Shown one piece after another: positions 52,730-61,943 of a stretch of DNA of 64,000 nucleotides (within the stretch, counting starts at the first letter, position 1; the number at the start of each line of letters is the position of its first letter). The position numbers and the translations under genes are program-made. This DNA is from Parvicella sp964387945 (GTDB lineage: Bacteria; Bacteroidota; Bacteroidia; Flavobacteriales_D; Parvicellaceae): contig CAYLYX010000014.1 of the NCBI GenBank assembly GCA_964387945.1, positions 25,376-89,375 of the forward strand, given 5' to 3'. The notes under the pieces were generated by a model. The model did not search any database. It was not told the DNA's origin and saw only the letters and a list, made by a program, of their open reading frames with translations.

Positions 52730-52795
52730 AGTTTTTGCCATTTTAAGGCACTGTATTGAGTGATTTTAATATCAACATTCTTGTGATGCTATTCA

Positions 52796-54568
52796 CTATT
52801 CTTCCACAATATTCATTTTCCGTAACAAGAACGAAGCATTCATGTTTTTACAGACACCTACTTTCATTTTATAGTCAAAGTGCAACTCATCGTTCTCAAT
52901 CTCGGCATCAAAATAAAAGTTATTTACCTGATGTAATTCCTTGTCAATTGTGCAAAGCCCTAGATCATGCGTAGCAATGATTCCTGTAGCTCCCATTTGC
53001 ACTAAGCGCTTGACAAATTTTCGCGAGCCTTCTTCTTTATCTTTACTATTGGTGCCTTTTAGAATTTCATCCAAAACGATAAAATACGACTCATTCCCTA
53101 GTTTATCTATAATGAATTTTAGACGTTTCAACTCAGCAAAAAAGTATGACTCATCCTCCAATAGTGAATCCGAAGATCGCATGCTTGTGATGAGTTGTTG
53201 GGGCCTAATTCGAAGTTCTTCTGCATAAACGGGAAGACCTAAGTTGGTCATCAATATCGCCAGACTTATGGTTCTTAAGAAAGTGCTCTTTCCTGCCATA
53301 TTAGCTCCCGTGATAATCAAGAAGTTAGACGGGTGAATGGTAACATCATTCAGCACACATTGACCTTGCTTAATCAATGGGTGGCCTAGGGATTTTGCTT
53401 GAATATTCACCTCTTGATCTACAATTGGGTAAGTGTAGTTGGAATGATTGTTGGCATAAACAGCTAAAGAAATCATCGCATCAAACTCGTAGAGCACATC
53501 CAACCACTTAACTACCTCTTTGGCATGCGCTATTAACCACTTCTGTAATCTGGTAGTCGTTTGTAGATCCCACAATAAAAACCCGTTTCCTAAAATCGCT
53601 ACCAGTAAATTATTCCGATTGTTGAAGAGATCAATCCCTCGGCTCAATTCATTGATGACTCCAGAAGCATTTGATTTCTGATTGATAATCTGCTTCTTGA
53701 GATTCACTGAAACCTTTGCGATAAATTCTTCTTTTTCAATCAAATGAAGTAAATCACCATACGACTTGATGGAAGAAACAATCTTGTTGATTTCGGAGTT
53801 AAGCTGGGTAATTTGCTTGAGCCAAACACCCACCAACAAAAGTCCGAGAACTAACCATCCTGAGAGCAAATAGCCAGAAATAAATCCCATTGCAAATGCA
53901 GTAATCACTGCGATAGAGAGTATTGAAAATACTTTACCTAGAGCCCCAACAAAAAGCGGGACAGTAGGTTTATATTCTTCCAACCACTTTTTAACGGCAA
54001 GTGGCGGAACTTCTGAGTCGTTGATTCGCGCATACCCAATGAACCCTTCAATAAATTCTTCTTTTGTTTTGAGTTCCTTATTGGCTTCTTGGTAAAGTGC
54101 TATTTGGGAGGTATCATTACTCAAAAAACGCTTTGCCAATAGTTCCTCTCCTCCCTTCAAACTGGTGCGGTTAACACGTTGAAAAAAAGACCTCTCACCA
54201 AATAAATCAATGTCATGCGCAAAGTCATGATCTGAAACATGATATTCTTCTCCATTGTTTGCAAATGACCAATCTCCCCCAATTCCTTTGATCTCGTTTT
54301 GATAAAAACTACCAATTTCCTTCCAATAGGTTCTTTCTTCCTTTTTGGCTAAATGTCGCTTTATCAAGACGCCAAAAAGAGCAACCGTAACGACTCCAAT
54401 CAGTGCACTTAACCAAGCCGTAGACCATAGCAAGATGACAGCAGTGGTGCCTCCAGCAAAGAGCAAAACTCTAGAAAGAACTAAATAATTGATAACGTGA
54501 TTCAATGCCTTTACACGTCCTTTGGACTCCTTCAATCTCCCTTGATAATGTGCTAGTACTTCTTCCAT
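52796..54568 (-). CDS. Membrane-anchored MutS-like ATPase
   Basis: A 590-residue protein with a MutS-type C-terminal ATPase: Walker A TGANMAGKSTFLRT (about 420-433), Walker B FIVLDEILKGTN (496-507) and ATHDLGL. The mismatch-recognition and connector domains of MutS1 are absent. Instead the N-terminal half holds two membrane hairpins, near 27-70 and 203-250, with a soluble stretch between. Such proteins are annotated MutS-related in Bacteroidota; their role is unknown. The dimerisation core (about 255-400) is MutS-like. It begins two bases after the ZIP transporter gene, so the two are co-transcribed. Confidence 0.85.
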   Translation of the reverse strand: MEEVLAHYQGRLKESKGRVKALNHVINYLVLSRVLLFAGGTTAVILLWSTAWLSALIGVVTVALFGVLIKRHLAKKEERTYWKEIGSFYQNEIKGIGGDWSFANNGEEYHVSDHDFAHDIDLFGERSFFQRVNRTSLKGGEELLAKRFLSNDTSQIALYQEANKELKTKEEFIEGFIGYARINDSEVPPLAVKKWLEEYKPTVPLFVGALGKVFSILSIAVITAFAMGFISGYLLSGWLVLGLLLVGVWLKQITQLNSEINKIVSSIKSYGDLLHLIEKEEFIAKVSVNLKKQIINQKSNASGVINELSRGIDLFNNRNNLLVAILGNGFLLWDLQTTTRLQKWLIAHAKEVVKWLDVLYEFDAMISLAVYANNHSNYTYPIVDQEVNIQAKSLGHPLIKQGQCVLNDVTIHPSNFLIITGANMAGKSTFLRTISLAILMTNLGLPVYAEELRIRPQQLITSMRSSDSLLEDESYFFAELKRLKFIIDKLGNESYFIVLDEILKGTNSKDKEEGSRKFVKRLVQMGATGIIATHDLGLCTIDKELHQVNNFYFDAEIENDELHFDYKMKVGVCKNMNASFLLRKMNIVEE

Positions 54569-54570
54569 TC

Positions 54571-55353
54571 TTAGAACAAAACTAATCCAATTCCTATTCC
54601 TGCGACAATCAAAAGGATATGTAAATTAGTTTCTCTTTTGGAGTGTCCGTGCTCAAAAAGGATGGAGGTAATGATGTGCAACAGCATTCCAGTAGAAATC
54701 GCTACAAAATAAGCCGTGAAACTCGAAAAATCAGGATGGTCCATCAGCACCTTTCCTAAATAAGCTCCAAGAGGTGTCATAGCAGCAAAGGCCGCAATCA
54801 AAGAGAAATATTGCCACTTACCAACACCCACCGACAGTAAGAAAAGACTCAACATAATGGTGACTGGAACTTTATGCATCAGCACGGCTGAAAGAAACTT
54901 CATTGAAAGCCCTTCTTTACTCTCAGAAAGATGCTCGTGATGATGATGGTGATCGTGCCCATGATCATGTTCTTCTACCACCTCTTCGTGTGTAGAAACT
55001 TCGTCCATTAAAATCGGCATTCCTTCTATCATTGCGTGCACTCCGAGACCTAACATCACTCCAATCAAAATAGATTTGTGATTTTTTGCATGAGAATGTC
55101 CATGCTCTACTCCATGTGTAATCTTTTCAAGAATCAACTGTAGAATGAGCCCTCCGAGTAGAGCTGCTCCCAACCATTTCACATTTCCTGAAACACTAAA
55201 AATATCAGGGAGGATGTGGACAAAAATTAGCGTTGCAACTAGTGCAGCAGAAAACGTACTAAACAAACGATGCTTCTCCTTGATCTTTTCCGAAAACAAA
55301 AAAACAATCCCCGCGGTGAGCAGCACAACTCCTATCAGAACTAATATCGTCAT
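54571..55353 (-). CDS. ZIP-family metal transporter
   Basis: A 260-residue membrane transporter for divalent metals such as zinc or iron, with about eight spans. The transport-site helix pattern LGLGVHAMIEGMPIL and the following VLMHKVPVTIMLSL are family motifs; a His-rich cytoplasmic loop (HDHGHDHHHHHEH, about 130-142) and a second His cluster (GVEHGHSHAKNH) would bind metal. A -7 element lies 18 bases before the ATG. First gene of a pair with the MutS-like ATPase. Confidence 0.9.
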   Translation of the reverse strand: MTILVLIGVVLLTAGIVFLFSEKIKEKHRLFSTFSAALVATLIFVHILPDIFSVSGNVKWLGAALLGGLILQLILEKITHGVEHGHSHAKNHKSILIGVMLGLGVHAMIEGMPILMDEVSTHEEVVEEHDHGHDHHHHHEHLSESKEGLSMKFLSAVLMHKVPVTIMLSLFLLSVGVGKWQYFSLIAAFAAMTPLGAYLGKVLMDHPDFSSFTAYFVAISTGMLLHIITSILFEHGHSKRETNLHILLIVAGIGIGLVLF

Positions 55354-55371
55354 TCAAATGCAATAAGGTTG

Positions 55372-55379
55372 CAAATATA
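55372..55379 (-). promoter_or_regulatory. -7 element for the ZIP/MutS-like operon
   Basis: Minus-strand TATATTTG, exact TAnnTTTG, 18 bases before the ZIP ATG. Confidence 0.55.
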
Positions 55380-55560
55380 GACGAAAAGTGTTTACACCAA
55401 CTTATAAGAATCAGCATTCACGAACACTCACCCTCAAAAAAACGTCATGCACAATTGTAAAGCATTGGAAGGAAATCCAAATTTTGAACTTTATTTATAA
55501 GTCCCTTCTTATATTATTCATTAATTTCGCAGCCTTAATTCAATCTGAAAGTATACTCGA

Positions 55561-57525
55561 ATGGATAGAAATTCGCTAATAGGATTATTTTTGATAGGTG
55601 CGATCTTACTGACATTTACCTTGATGAATAATGATGAAGAAGAAGCTCAGGAAGACACAAAAAAGGAATCTGCTGAAGTAAAAACAGATACCAATCAAGT
55701 CAAAGAAGAGGTAGTTGAACTCACCCAAACTCAAAAAGACTCTATCCTTATCGCTACTTTACCCGACTCTGTAAAAACGGATTCCCTTTACGTAGCCAAC
55801 TATGTTGACTCAGTGAATCAAGCAGAGGCTTTGCTAAAGGAGTCGTCAAGCTACGAGGCACTGAAAGGAACATACGGAATTTTTGCACCAGCTGGAGAGG
55901 AAAGAGAAGAAACGTTTACTACTCTTGAAAATGATAAGTTGATTGTTACCATATCTTCTAAAGGAGGAGCAGTCGTAGATGTTAGACTTAAGGAGTATCA
56001 GTCCTATGATGATTACAAAGCCAATCCAGATAGCATTGCTCCGCTTCAATTGGTGAATGGCAAGAACTCTAAGTTTGGCGTCAATATAATGACCTCACAA
56101 ACGATCATCAAAACAGATGAACTTAATTTCGTGGCGCAACACGCAGATGAGCACTATGTGGTGGGAGAAGGTGATAGCGCTTTGATTTCATATCGATTGT
56201 TGACAGAGGACCCGGACAAGTATGTTGAATTCAATTACGCTTTACATCCCGGAAAGTATGACGTGGACTTTACCATCAATTATGTGGGCTTAAAGAACAT
56301 TGATGACATCATGTATGAACAGTCTTCTATCTACTGGGACATGAAAGGACTGTCTACTGAAAAGTTGGCTGAGGACGAACGAAGAATCGCTACGATAATG
56401 TATCGCTACGATGGCTCCACCAGAGATTACCTTTCTGAAGCTAGTGATGATTCTGAAGAGCTTTCGGGAGCCACAAATTGGGTAGCTTTTAAACACAAAT
56501 TTTTTAGTTCTGCCATTATCTGTGAGCAAGGTTTTAGTGGAGGTAAAGTAAAGCAGAAGCAGCTGGAAGGAGAGGATTTCACTTTGGATTATTCTACTAA
56601 GCTTAACCTTCCTGCTAGCCCAACCGTAAAAACAAAACTATTCTTTGGTCCAAACGACTATGAAGTGCTTGCTTCCTATGATAATGGAATGGAAGATATC
56701 ATCAACTTAGGTTGGGGTATTTTTGGTTGGGTGAACAAGTGGTTTATTCAACCCGTATTTAACCTATTCCACAGCTGGGGATTAGCCATGGGGTTGATCA
56801 TCCTTTTAGTTACGTTGGTGATCAAAATCGTGATTACTCCTTTAACGTATAAGAACTACATCTCTTCGGCTAAAATGCGTGTGTTGAAGCCAGAGATTGA
56901 TCGCATTAACGAAAAGTATCAAGGACAGGATCAAATGATGAAAAGGCAGCAGGAAACTTCTGCCTTATACCGCTCTAGTGGTGTAAATCCAATGGCTGGA
57001 TGTATTCCGATGTTGATCCAAATGCCGATTTTATTAGCAGCCTTTAGGTTCTTCCCTTCGTCCATTCATTTGAGACATGTTAATTTCTTATGGGCAGATG
57101 ATTTATCGTCATACGACTCCATTCTAAACTTCTCATTTGAAATTCCTTTCTACGGAGATCACGTCAGTTTGTTTGCGTTGTTGATGTCTGCATCCACATT
57201 AATCTATACGATCATGAACAGTGGGAATATGGCTCAGCCTTCTCAACCTGGAATGCCAAACATGAAAATCATCATGTATATCTTCCCGGTATTGATGATC
57301 TTCTTCTTTAACAGTTATTCTTCAGGATTGAGTTATTACTACCTGTGTGGTAACCTTTTCAATATCGGGATCATGTATGCCATTAAAAACTACTTCATCG
57401 ATGAGGAGAAGTTGAAAGCTAAGATTGAGGCCAACAAGAAAAAGCCTAAGAAGAAGTCGAAGTTCATGCAGCGTTTGGAAGAGGTGCAAAAGCAACAGCA
57501 GATGCAGCAAAAAAAGGGTAAATAA
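55561..57525 (+). CDS. yidC: Membrane protein insertase YidC
   Basis: YidC inserts and folds inner-membrane proteins with or without SecYEG. 654 residues. It has a first span (about 5-22), a long periplasmic P1 domain opened by an acidic linker, then the conserved insertase core (about 395-600) with WGLAMGLIILLVTLVIKIVI, KNYISSAKMRVLKPEIDRI and the GVNPMAGCIPMLIQMPILLA motif. The tail is strongly basic (KKKPKKKSKFMQ) and Gln-rich, which would contact ribosomes. The upstream TAATTTCG at 55522-55529 is a near-match to the -7 consensus. Confidence 0.97.
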   Translation: MDRNSLIGLFLIGAILLTFTLMNNDEEEAQEDTKKESAEVKTDTNQVKEEVVELTQTQKDSILIATLPDSVKTDSLYVANYVDSVNQAEALLKESSSYEALKGTYGIFAPAGEEREETFTTLENDKLIVTISSKGGAVVDVRLKEYQSYDDYKANPDSIAPLQLVNGKNSKFGVNIMTSQTIIKTDELNFVAQHADEHYVVGEGDSALISYRLLTEDPDKYVEFNYALHPGKYDVDFTINYVGLKNIDDIMYEQSSIYWDMKGLSTEKLAEDERRIATIMYRYDGSTRDYLSEASDDSEELSGATNWVAFKHKFFSSAIICEQGFSGGKVKQKQLEGEDFTLDYSTKLNLPASPTVKTKLFFGPNDYEVLASYDNGMEDIINLGWGIFGWVNKWFIQPVFNLFHSWGLAMGLIILLVTLVIKIVITPLTYKNYISSAKMRVLKPEIDRINEKYQGQDQMMKRQQETSALYRSSGVNPMAGCIPMLIQMPILLAAFRFFPSSIHLRHVNFLWADDLSSYDSILNFSFEIPFYGDHVSLFALLMSASTLIYTIMNSGNMAQPSQPGMPNMKIIMYIFPVLMIFFFNSYSSGLSYYYLCGNLFNIGIMYAIKNYFIDEEKLKAKIEANKKKPKKKSKFMQRLEEVQKQQQMQQKKGK

Positions 57526-57691
57526 CCTAGCGCAATTACTTTATTAACAAAAAGTGCGAATTTTCATTTTCTAGAATTGCCCTTGAGATTTATTTCTTAT
57601 TTTGCGCGATTGACAATAATGTAGTATCTTCTAAGTTCTTATTACTAGTATTTTAGAGAAGTTCATACTACTAAATTAATTTTGAATCAAG

Positions 57692-58072
57692 ATGGAAAAG
57701 ATTAAATACGAATTAGAATTCATCCTGAATACAAGTACATCAATCTTATATAAATGTATGACTACCCCAAGTGGTCTTTCGGAATGGTTTGCAGACAATG
57801 TAAACGTAAAAGGAGATGATTATACTTTTTTCTGGGACGGAAGTGAAGAGACCGCTAAGATGATCAAGAAGAAAAAAGGCGAGTCCGTGAAATTCCAATG
57901 GGAAGATGACGAAGGAGAAGATTATTATTTTGAGTTGATGATCAGTGTTGATCCGATGACAAAGCAGGTAGCATTAATTGTAACCGACTTTGCAGAGGAA
58001 GATGAAATGGACGATGCCAAGTTACTTTGGGAAAATGCCATCTCAAGCTTACGTCAGTCAATAGGCTGTTAA
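57692..58072 (+). CDS. START-like domain protein
   Basis: A 126-residue cytoplasmic protein of the SRPBCC/START-like superfamily (related to AHSA1). Family pattern: LNTSTSILYKCMTTPSGLSEWFADNV (only part quoted elsewhere), FFWDGSEE, and a long C-terminal helix DDAKLLWENAISSLRQSIG. Ligand unknown. It is very acidic. Gap of 21 bases to the LptF/LptG gene. Confidence 0.82.
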   Translation: MEKIKYELEFILNTSTSILYKCMTTPSGLSEWFADNVNVKGDDYTFFWDGSEETAKMIKKKKGESVKFQWEDDEGEDYYFELMISVDPMTKQVALIVTDFAEEDEMDDAKLLWENAISSLRQSIGC

Positions 58073-58093
58073 AAAACCTACTATTCTTTCTAA

Positions 58094-59533
58094 ATGACAA
58101 AGTTAAGTTGGGTAGTTCTTAAATCTTTTATAGGACCATTCATCCTTAACTTTTCTGTGTGGATGATCCTTCTAGACATGCAATCGCTTTGGTTGTACAT
58201 TGACGACCTCATGGGAAAAGGTTTGGAGTGGACAATCATTATGGAGCTCATGTTTTACTTTTCTGCCAATTGGGTACCGATGGCGCTTCCCTTGTCTATT
58301 CTGTTAGCGTCTATCATGACCCTAGGAAAACTAGGGGAAAATAACGAACTCGTAGCCATGAAAGCGGCTGGAATGTCTTTATTCCAAATCATGAAACCGC
58401 TCGCCTTTCTCATGGTGTTTGTGTCATTAGGTGCGTTTTATTTCACTAATAACCTTTGGCCCATGGCCAATTTCAAGTTAAGGGTTCTAATTACTGATAT
58501 CCAAAACACCAAGGCGAGTATCATCTTTAAGGATGGTATTTTTTATGATGATATCGAGGGCTATAATATTCGAGTGGGTAGCAAAAGTGATAATGGAAAA
58601 GTACTCCACGACATTCTCATTTATGATTACACGGGTATAAGTGCGAACCCAGGTAATGCTAAGGACCCACGCGACTTAAAAAAGGTGATCAGTGCAAAAA
58701 CAGGTACCATCTTTCAAAATAAAAAGCAAAATACGTTGGAATTAAACCTCAACAACGGGTTCATTTTCCAAGAGATGAATAAAAAGGATGTCAAGAACAG
58801 TAAAATGCCCTACAGCAGGTATTATTTTGAAAAGGCTTCTCTAAACATCCAGCTGGAATCGTTTGATTTTGAACGATCGGATGAAGATCAATACGAAAAG
58901 GAGGAATATTTGATGACACTGAAACAGATCAATCAAAAACTAGACTCTACCTCCATCAACTTATCGATCAAGCAAAAAACATGGTTTGACTTCTTTAAAA
59001 ACAGCTTTTCAATCACCAGAGGAAAAGGGGACACTAACCTCATCGCATTGACAGATGTCCCCCCTTCTAGTGGTTATTATGATGGTCTGTCTGATGGCGA
59101 TAAAAAATTGAACCTTGGCGATGCTATCGACAAACTTGAATCCAAGCAACATAATGCAGATAAGTTTGTGCAGATCAACCAAATAATGCACGAGTATAAA
59201 AACAACCTATATATCAAACGACATGAGAAATTCACTCTCAGCTATGCTGTGCTCATGCTCTTCTTTCTAGGCGCTTCCTTAGGAGCCGTTATTAAAAAGG
59301 GTGGATTTGGTATTCCCGTACTAATTGCGGTCGGACTTTTTCTTGTTTATTTCTTGTTGACCAGAGGAGGACAAGAGATGGCCGCAGCAGGGACACTTTC
59401 ACCTGTTCTGGGCATGTGGCTCTCTGCAATTGTCATCACTCCAATTACATTATGGATCTTCTTTAAGGCCAACAAAGACTCCAAAGTTTTTGATTTCGAC
59501 TTTTACACAAAATGGTTCAAGCGAAAAAAATAA
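58094..59533 (+). CDS. LptF/LptG-family permease
   Basis: A 479-residue inner-membrane permease of the YjgP/YjgQ family, part of the LptBFGC machine that extracts LPS and passes it to LptA. Six spans are expected: three near the N-terminus (about 8-120, with MALPLSILLASIMTLGKLGENNELVAMKAAGMS in pieces), a periplasmic jelly-roll (about 125-380) and three at the C-terminus. The motif GENNELVAMKAAGMSL is a strong family signature. Bacteroidota often have one such gene acting in place of separate lptF and lptG. The glycosyltransferase genes follow. Confidence 0.92.
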   Translation: MTKLSWVVLKSFIGPFILNFSVWMILLDMQSLWLYIDDLMGKGLEWTIIMELMFYFSANWVPMALPLSILLASIMTLGKLGENNELVAMKAAGMSLFQIMKPLAFLMVFVSLGAFYFTNNLWPMANFKLRVLITDIQNTKASIIFKDGIFYDDIEGYNIRVGSKSDNGKVLHDILIYDYTGISANPGNAKDPRDLKKVISAKTGTIFQNKKQNTLELNLNNGFIFQEMNKKDVKNSKMPYSRYYFEKASLNIQLESFDFERSDEDQYEKEEYLMTLKQINQKLDSTSINLSIKQKTWFDFFKNSFSITRGKGDTNLIALTDVPPSSGYYDGLSDGDKKLNLGDAIDKLESKQHNADKFVQINQIMHEYKNNLYIKRHEKFTLSYAVLMLFFLGASLGAVIKKGGFGIPVLIAVGLFLVYFLLTRGGQEMAAAGTLSPVLGMWLSAIVITPITLWIFFKANKDSKVFDFDFYTKWFKRKK

Positions 59534-59538
59534 CTTTG
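59531..59538 (+). promoter_or_regulatory. -7 element for the glycosyltransferase pair
   Basis: TAACTTTG, exact TAnnTTTG, whose first three bases are the stop codon of the LptF/LptG gene. 27 bases to the next ATG. Confidence 0.5.
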
Positions 59539-59565
59539 TAACATAAAACTGATTTAGACCCATCC

Positions 59566-60777
59566 ATGAAGATTCTTCAACTATGCTTAAAACCACCACA
59601 ACCTGCTAAAGATGGAGGGTGCATAGCCATAAACAATATCTCTAGAGGATTGATTGATCTGGGTACGGAACTCAAAATACTTACTCTTAGCACGCACAAG
59701 CATCCTTTTAAAATAGATGCTTTCGATGAGGAGTTCATTCAGCAGTCTGGTGTAGAAGGCGTTTTCATTGACACCAAGGTAAACATCGTGGACGCTTTCT
59801 CTAACTTGGTTACTTCAGATTCTTACAACGTTTCGAGGTTTTTCTCAACCGACTTTGACATACTATTGAGACGAGCGCTCGAGAATGACGATTATGATAT
59901 CGTACACTTAGAAAGTGTTTTCATGACTACGTACATTCACACCATCAGAAGATTTTCTAAGGCAAAGATCGTTTTGCGATCCCACAACCTTGAATACATG
60001 ATTTGGGAAAGGCTTGCTAGACAATCCAGCAATCCGGCTAAAAAGGTATACCTCGCTCACCTCGCTAAGCAGCTTAAAAAGTATGAAGTTAATGTACTTT
60101 CTGGTGTAGATGGTATTGCTGCTATCACAGACGAAGACCAGCATAAATATGAAAAATTGGGATGCAAAAAACCGATGATCACTATTCCCTTTGGAATTAA
60201 CCTTAGTGATTATCACCTTTCTGGTCGAGAATATCCCAAAACAGGTGATAACCTCAGTCTTTTTCACCTAGGAGCGATGGACTGGAAACCTAATTTAGAA
60301 GGTGTTGCTTGGTTTTTAGAAGAAATTTGGAATAAGGCACATGTTAAATTCCCTGGAATGAGCTTTCACATGGCGGGTAGAAACATGCCCGATTGGTTGC
60401 TCGAGAACAACTTTGATCAAGTGGTCAATCATGGTGAGGTGCCAAGCGCCAACCAGTTTATGATAGATAATGACATCATGGTTGTTCCTCTATTGTCTGC
60501 AGGAGGCATGCGGGTAAAAATCATCGAAGGAATGGCTTTAGGCAAAGTCGTTATTTCTACGCGAATTGGGGCTGAAGGGATTAATTGCACGGATCGAGAG
60601 AACATTCTAATCGCAGATAACTTGGAAGACTACATTCGTCAGTTGGATTGGATTCAGGAGCATCCAGAAAGGTTGGAAATGATTGGAACCAATGCGAGAA
60701 GACTAGTTGAGGGATACTACGACAATGAATCCATTATGAAAGAATTATACGGTTTTTATGTGAGTTTGATCCAGTGA
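59566..60777 (+). CDS. Glycosyltransferase, GT4-type
   Basis: A 403-residue GT-B-fold enzyme that transfers a sugar to a cell-surface glycan or lipid. The N-terminal domain starts MKILQLCLKPPQPAKDGGC; the donor-binding C-terminal domain has LFHLGAMDWKPNLEGVAWF, and the E(x7)E-type segment IIEGMALGKVVISTRIGAEG. Donor and acceptor unknown. It overlaps the next glycosyltransferase (GTGA), so the two probably act in one pathway. Confidence 0.85.
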   Translation: MKILQLCLKPPQPAKDGGCIAINNISRGLIDLGTELKILTLSTHKHPFKIDAFDEEFIQQSGVEGVFIDTKVNIVDAFSNLVTSDSYNVSRFFSTDFDILLRRALENDDYDIVHLESVFMTTYIHTIRRFSKAKIVLRSHNLEYMIWERLARQSSNPAKKVYLAHLAKQLKKYEVNVLSGVDGIAAITDEDQHKYEKLGCKKPMITIPFGINLSDYHLSGREYPKTGDNLSLFHLGAMDWKPNLEGVAWFLEEIWNKAHVKFPGMSFHMAGRNMPDWLLENNFDQVVNHGEVPSANQFMIDNDIMVVPLLSAGGMRVKIIEGMALGKVVISTRIGAEGINCTDRENILIADNLEDYIRQLDWIQEHPERLEMIGTNARRLVEGYYDNESIMKELYGFYVSLIQ

Positions 60778-61943
60778 AAAAAAAACTCTTTGTCATATCA
60801 TCCAGAGTTCCCTACCCGCTCGACAAAGGAGATAAATTAAGACTTTATCACCAACTACGTTATCTTTCAGCGCATTTTGACATTTGTCTTTGTTCATTAG
60901 ATGACAGTGGCAAGGGATCAAAACACCTTAGTGAACTAAAAAAAGTCATTCCCAACACGCATATCCTTCCGCTGAAAAAATGGAAAATCTACGTTAACCT
61001 TTTCATGGGTATGTTTGGTAGAAAGCCCTATCAAGTGCATTATTTTTATCAGCGAAGTGTAGCCAAAAAAGTAGCGAAAATTCTAGCTGACTTTAAACCA
61101 GATCATATTTATTGTCAGTTGGTACGGGTAGCCGAATACGTAAAAGGGTATCATGAAATTCCAAAAACTATTGATTATCAAGATGCCTTTAGCAAAGGAG
61201 TTGAACGAAGAATAGATACCTCACGATGGTTAAAAGGAATCTTTAAATCCGAACATAAACGGCTGTTGAAATACGAAAACCTCATTTTTGACTATTTTGA
61301 TCATCATACCATTATCAGCAAAGAAGATCGGAACTTTATTTTCCATGAAGAAAGAAATCAAATCCAGATCATTCCCAACGGAATTGACAACCAGTTTTTT
61401 ACTCCAAAAGATCAGGAGAAGACGTATGATTTACTTTTTGTGGGAAACATGAGCTATGCTCCCAACGTAGACAGTGCTATGCACATCGTTGAGGATATCA
61501 TGCCACTGATCTGGAAACAACATCCTGAAGCTCGAGTGCTCATTGCTGGCTCTACACCCGCTCCTGAAGTTATGAGACTCGCGAGTGAGAAAGTAAACAT
61601 TTCTGGATGGATAGAAGACATCCGTGACGCCTATGCCAGTGCAAAAGTATTTATCGCTCCGATGAGAATTGGCAGCGGACTTCAGAACAAGCTACTGGAG
61701 GCAATGTCCATGCAACTTCCTTGCGTAACCTCTCCTCTTGCTAATCGTTCTCTAGGTGCTATCCCAAACAAACAAGCTCTAATAGGTTCGAATCCAGAAG
61801 AGTATGCGCATGCTGTGAATCAATTACTTACATCTCCTGAACTACATCAACTGCTCTCTGAAAACGGACGAAAATTTGTTGAATCCAATTTCTCATGGAA
61901 AAAATCGGTAGACGAACTTGCTGAACTGATGAACGAAGATTAA
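60774..61943 (+). CDS. Glycosyltransferase, GT4-type, TIGR03087-like
   Basis: A 389-residue GT-B-fold enzyme starting with GTG at 60774, inside the stop of the previous gene. The N-terminus VISSRVPYPLDKGDKLRLYH resembles TIGR03087 and related sugar transferases; the C-terminal domain has LLFVGNMSYAPNVDSAMH and LLEAMSMQLPCVTSP. Donor unknown. Its stop codon abuts the stop of the convergent gene within a 16-base palindrome. Confidence 0.84.
   Translation: MKKKLFVISSRVPYPLDKGDKLRLYHQLRYLSAHFDICLCSLDDSGKGSKHLSELKKVIPNTHILPLKKWKIYVNLFMGMFGRKPYQVHYFYQRSVAKKVAKILADFKPDHIYCQLVRVAEYVKGYHEIPKTIDYQDAFSKGVERRIDTSRWLKGIFKSEHKRLLKYENLIFDYFDHHTIISKEDRNFIFHEERNQIQIIPNGIDNQFFTPKDQEKTYDLLFVGNMSYAPNVDSAMHIVEDIMPLIWKQHPEARVLIAGSTPAPEVMRLASEKVNISGWIEDIRDAYASAKVFIAPMRIGSGLQNKLLEAMSMQLPCVTSPLANRSLGAIPNKQALIGSNPEEYAHAVNQLLTSPELHQLLSENGRKFVESNFSWKKSVDELAELMNED

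Noticed and set aside
61785..61795. GGTTCGAATCC, resembling a tRNA T-loop
   Set aside because: It lies inside the glycosyltransferase coding sequence (Gly-Ser-Asn-Pro) and no acceptor or anticodon arms flank it.
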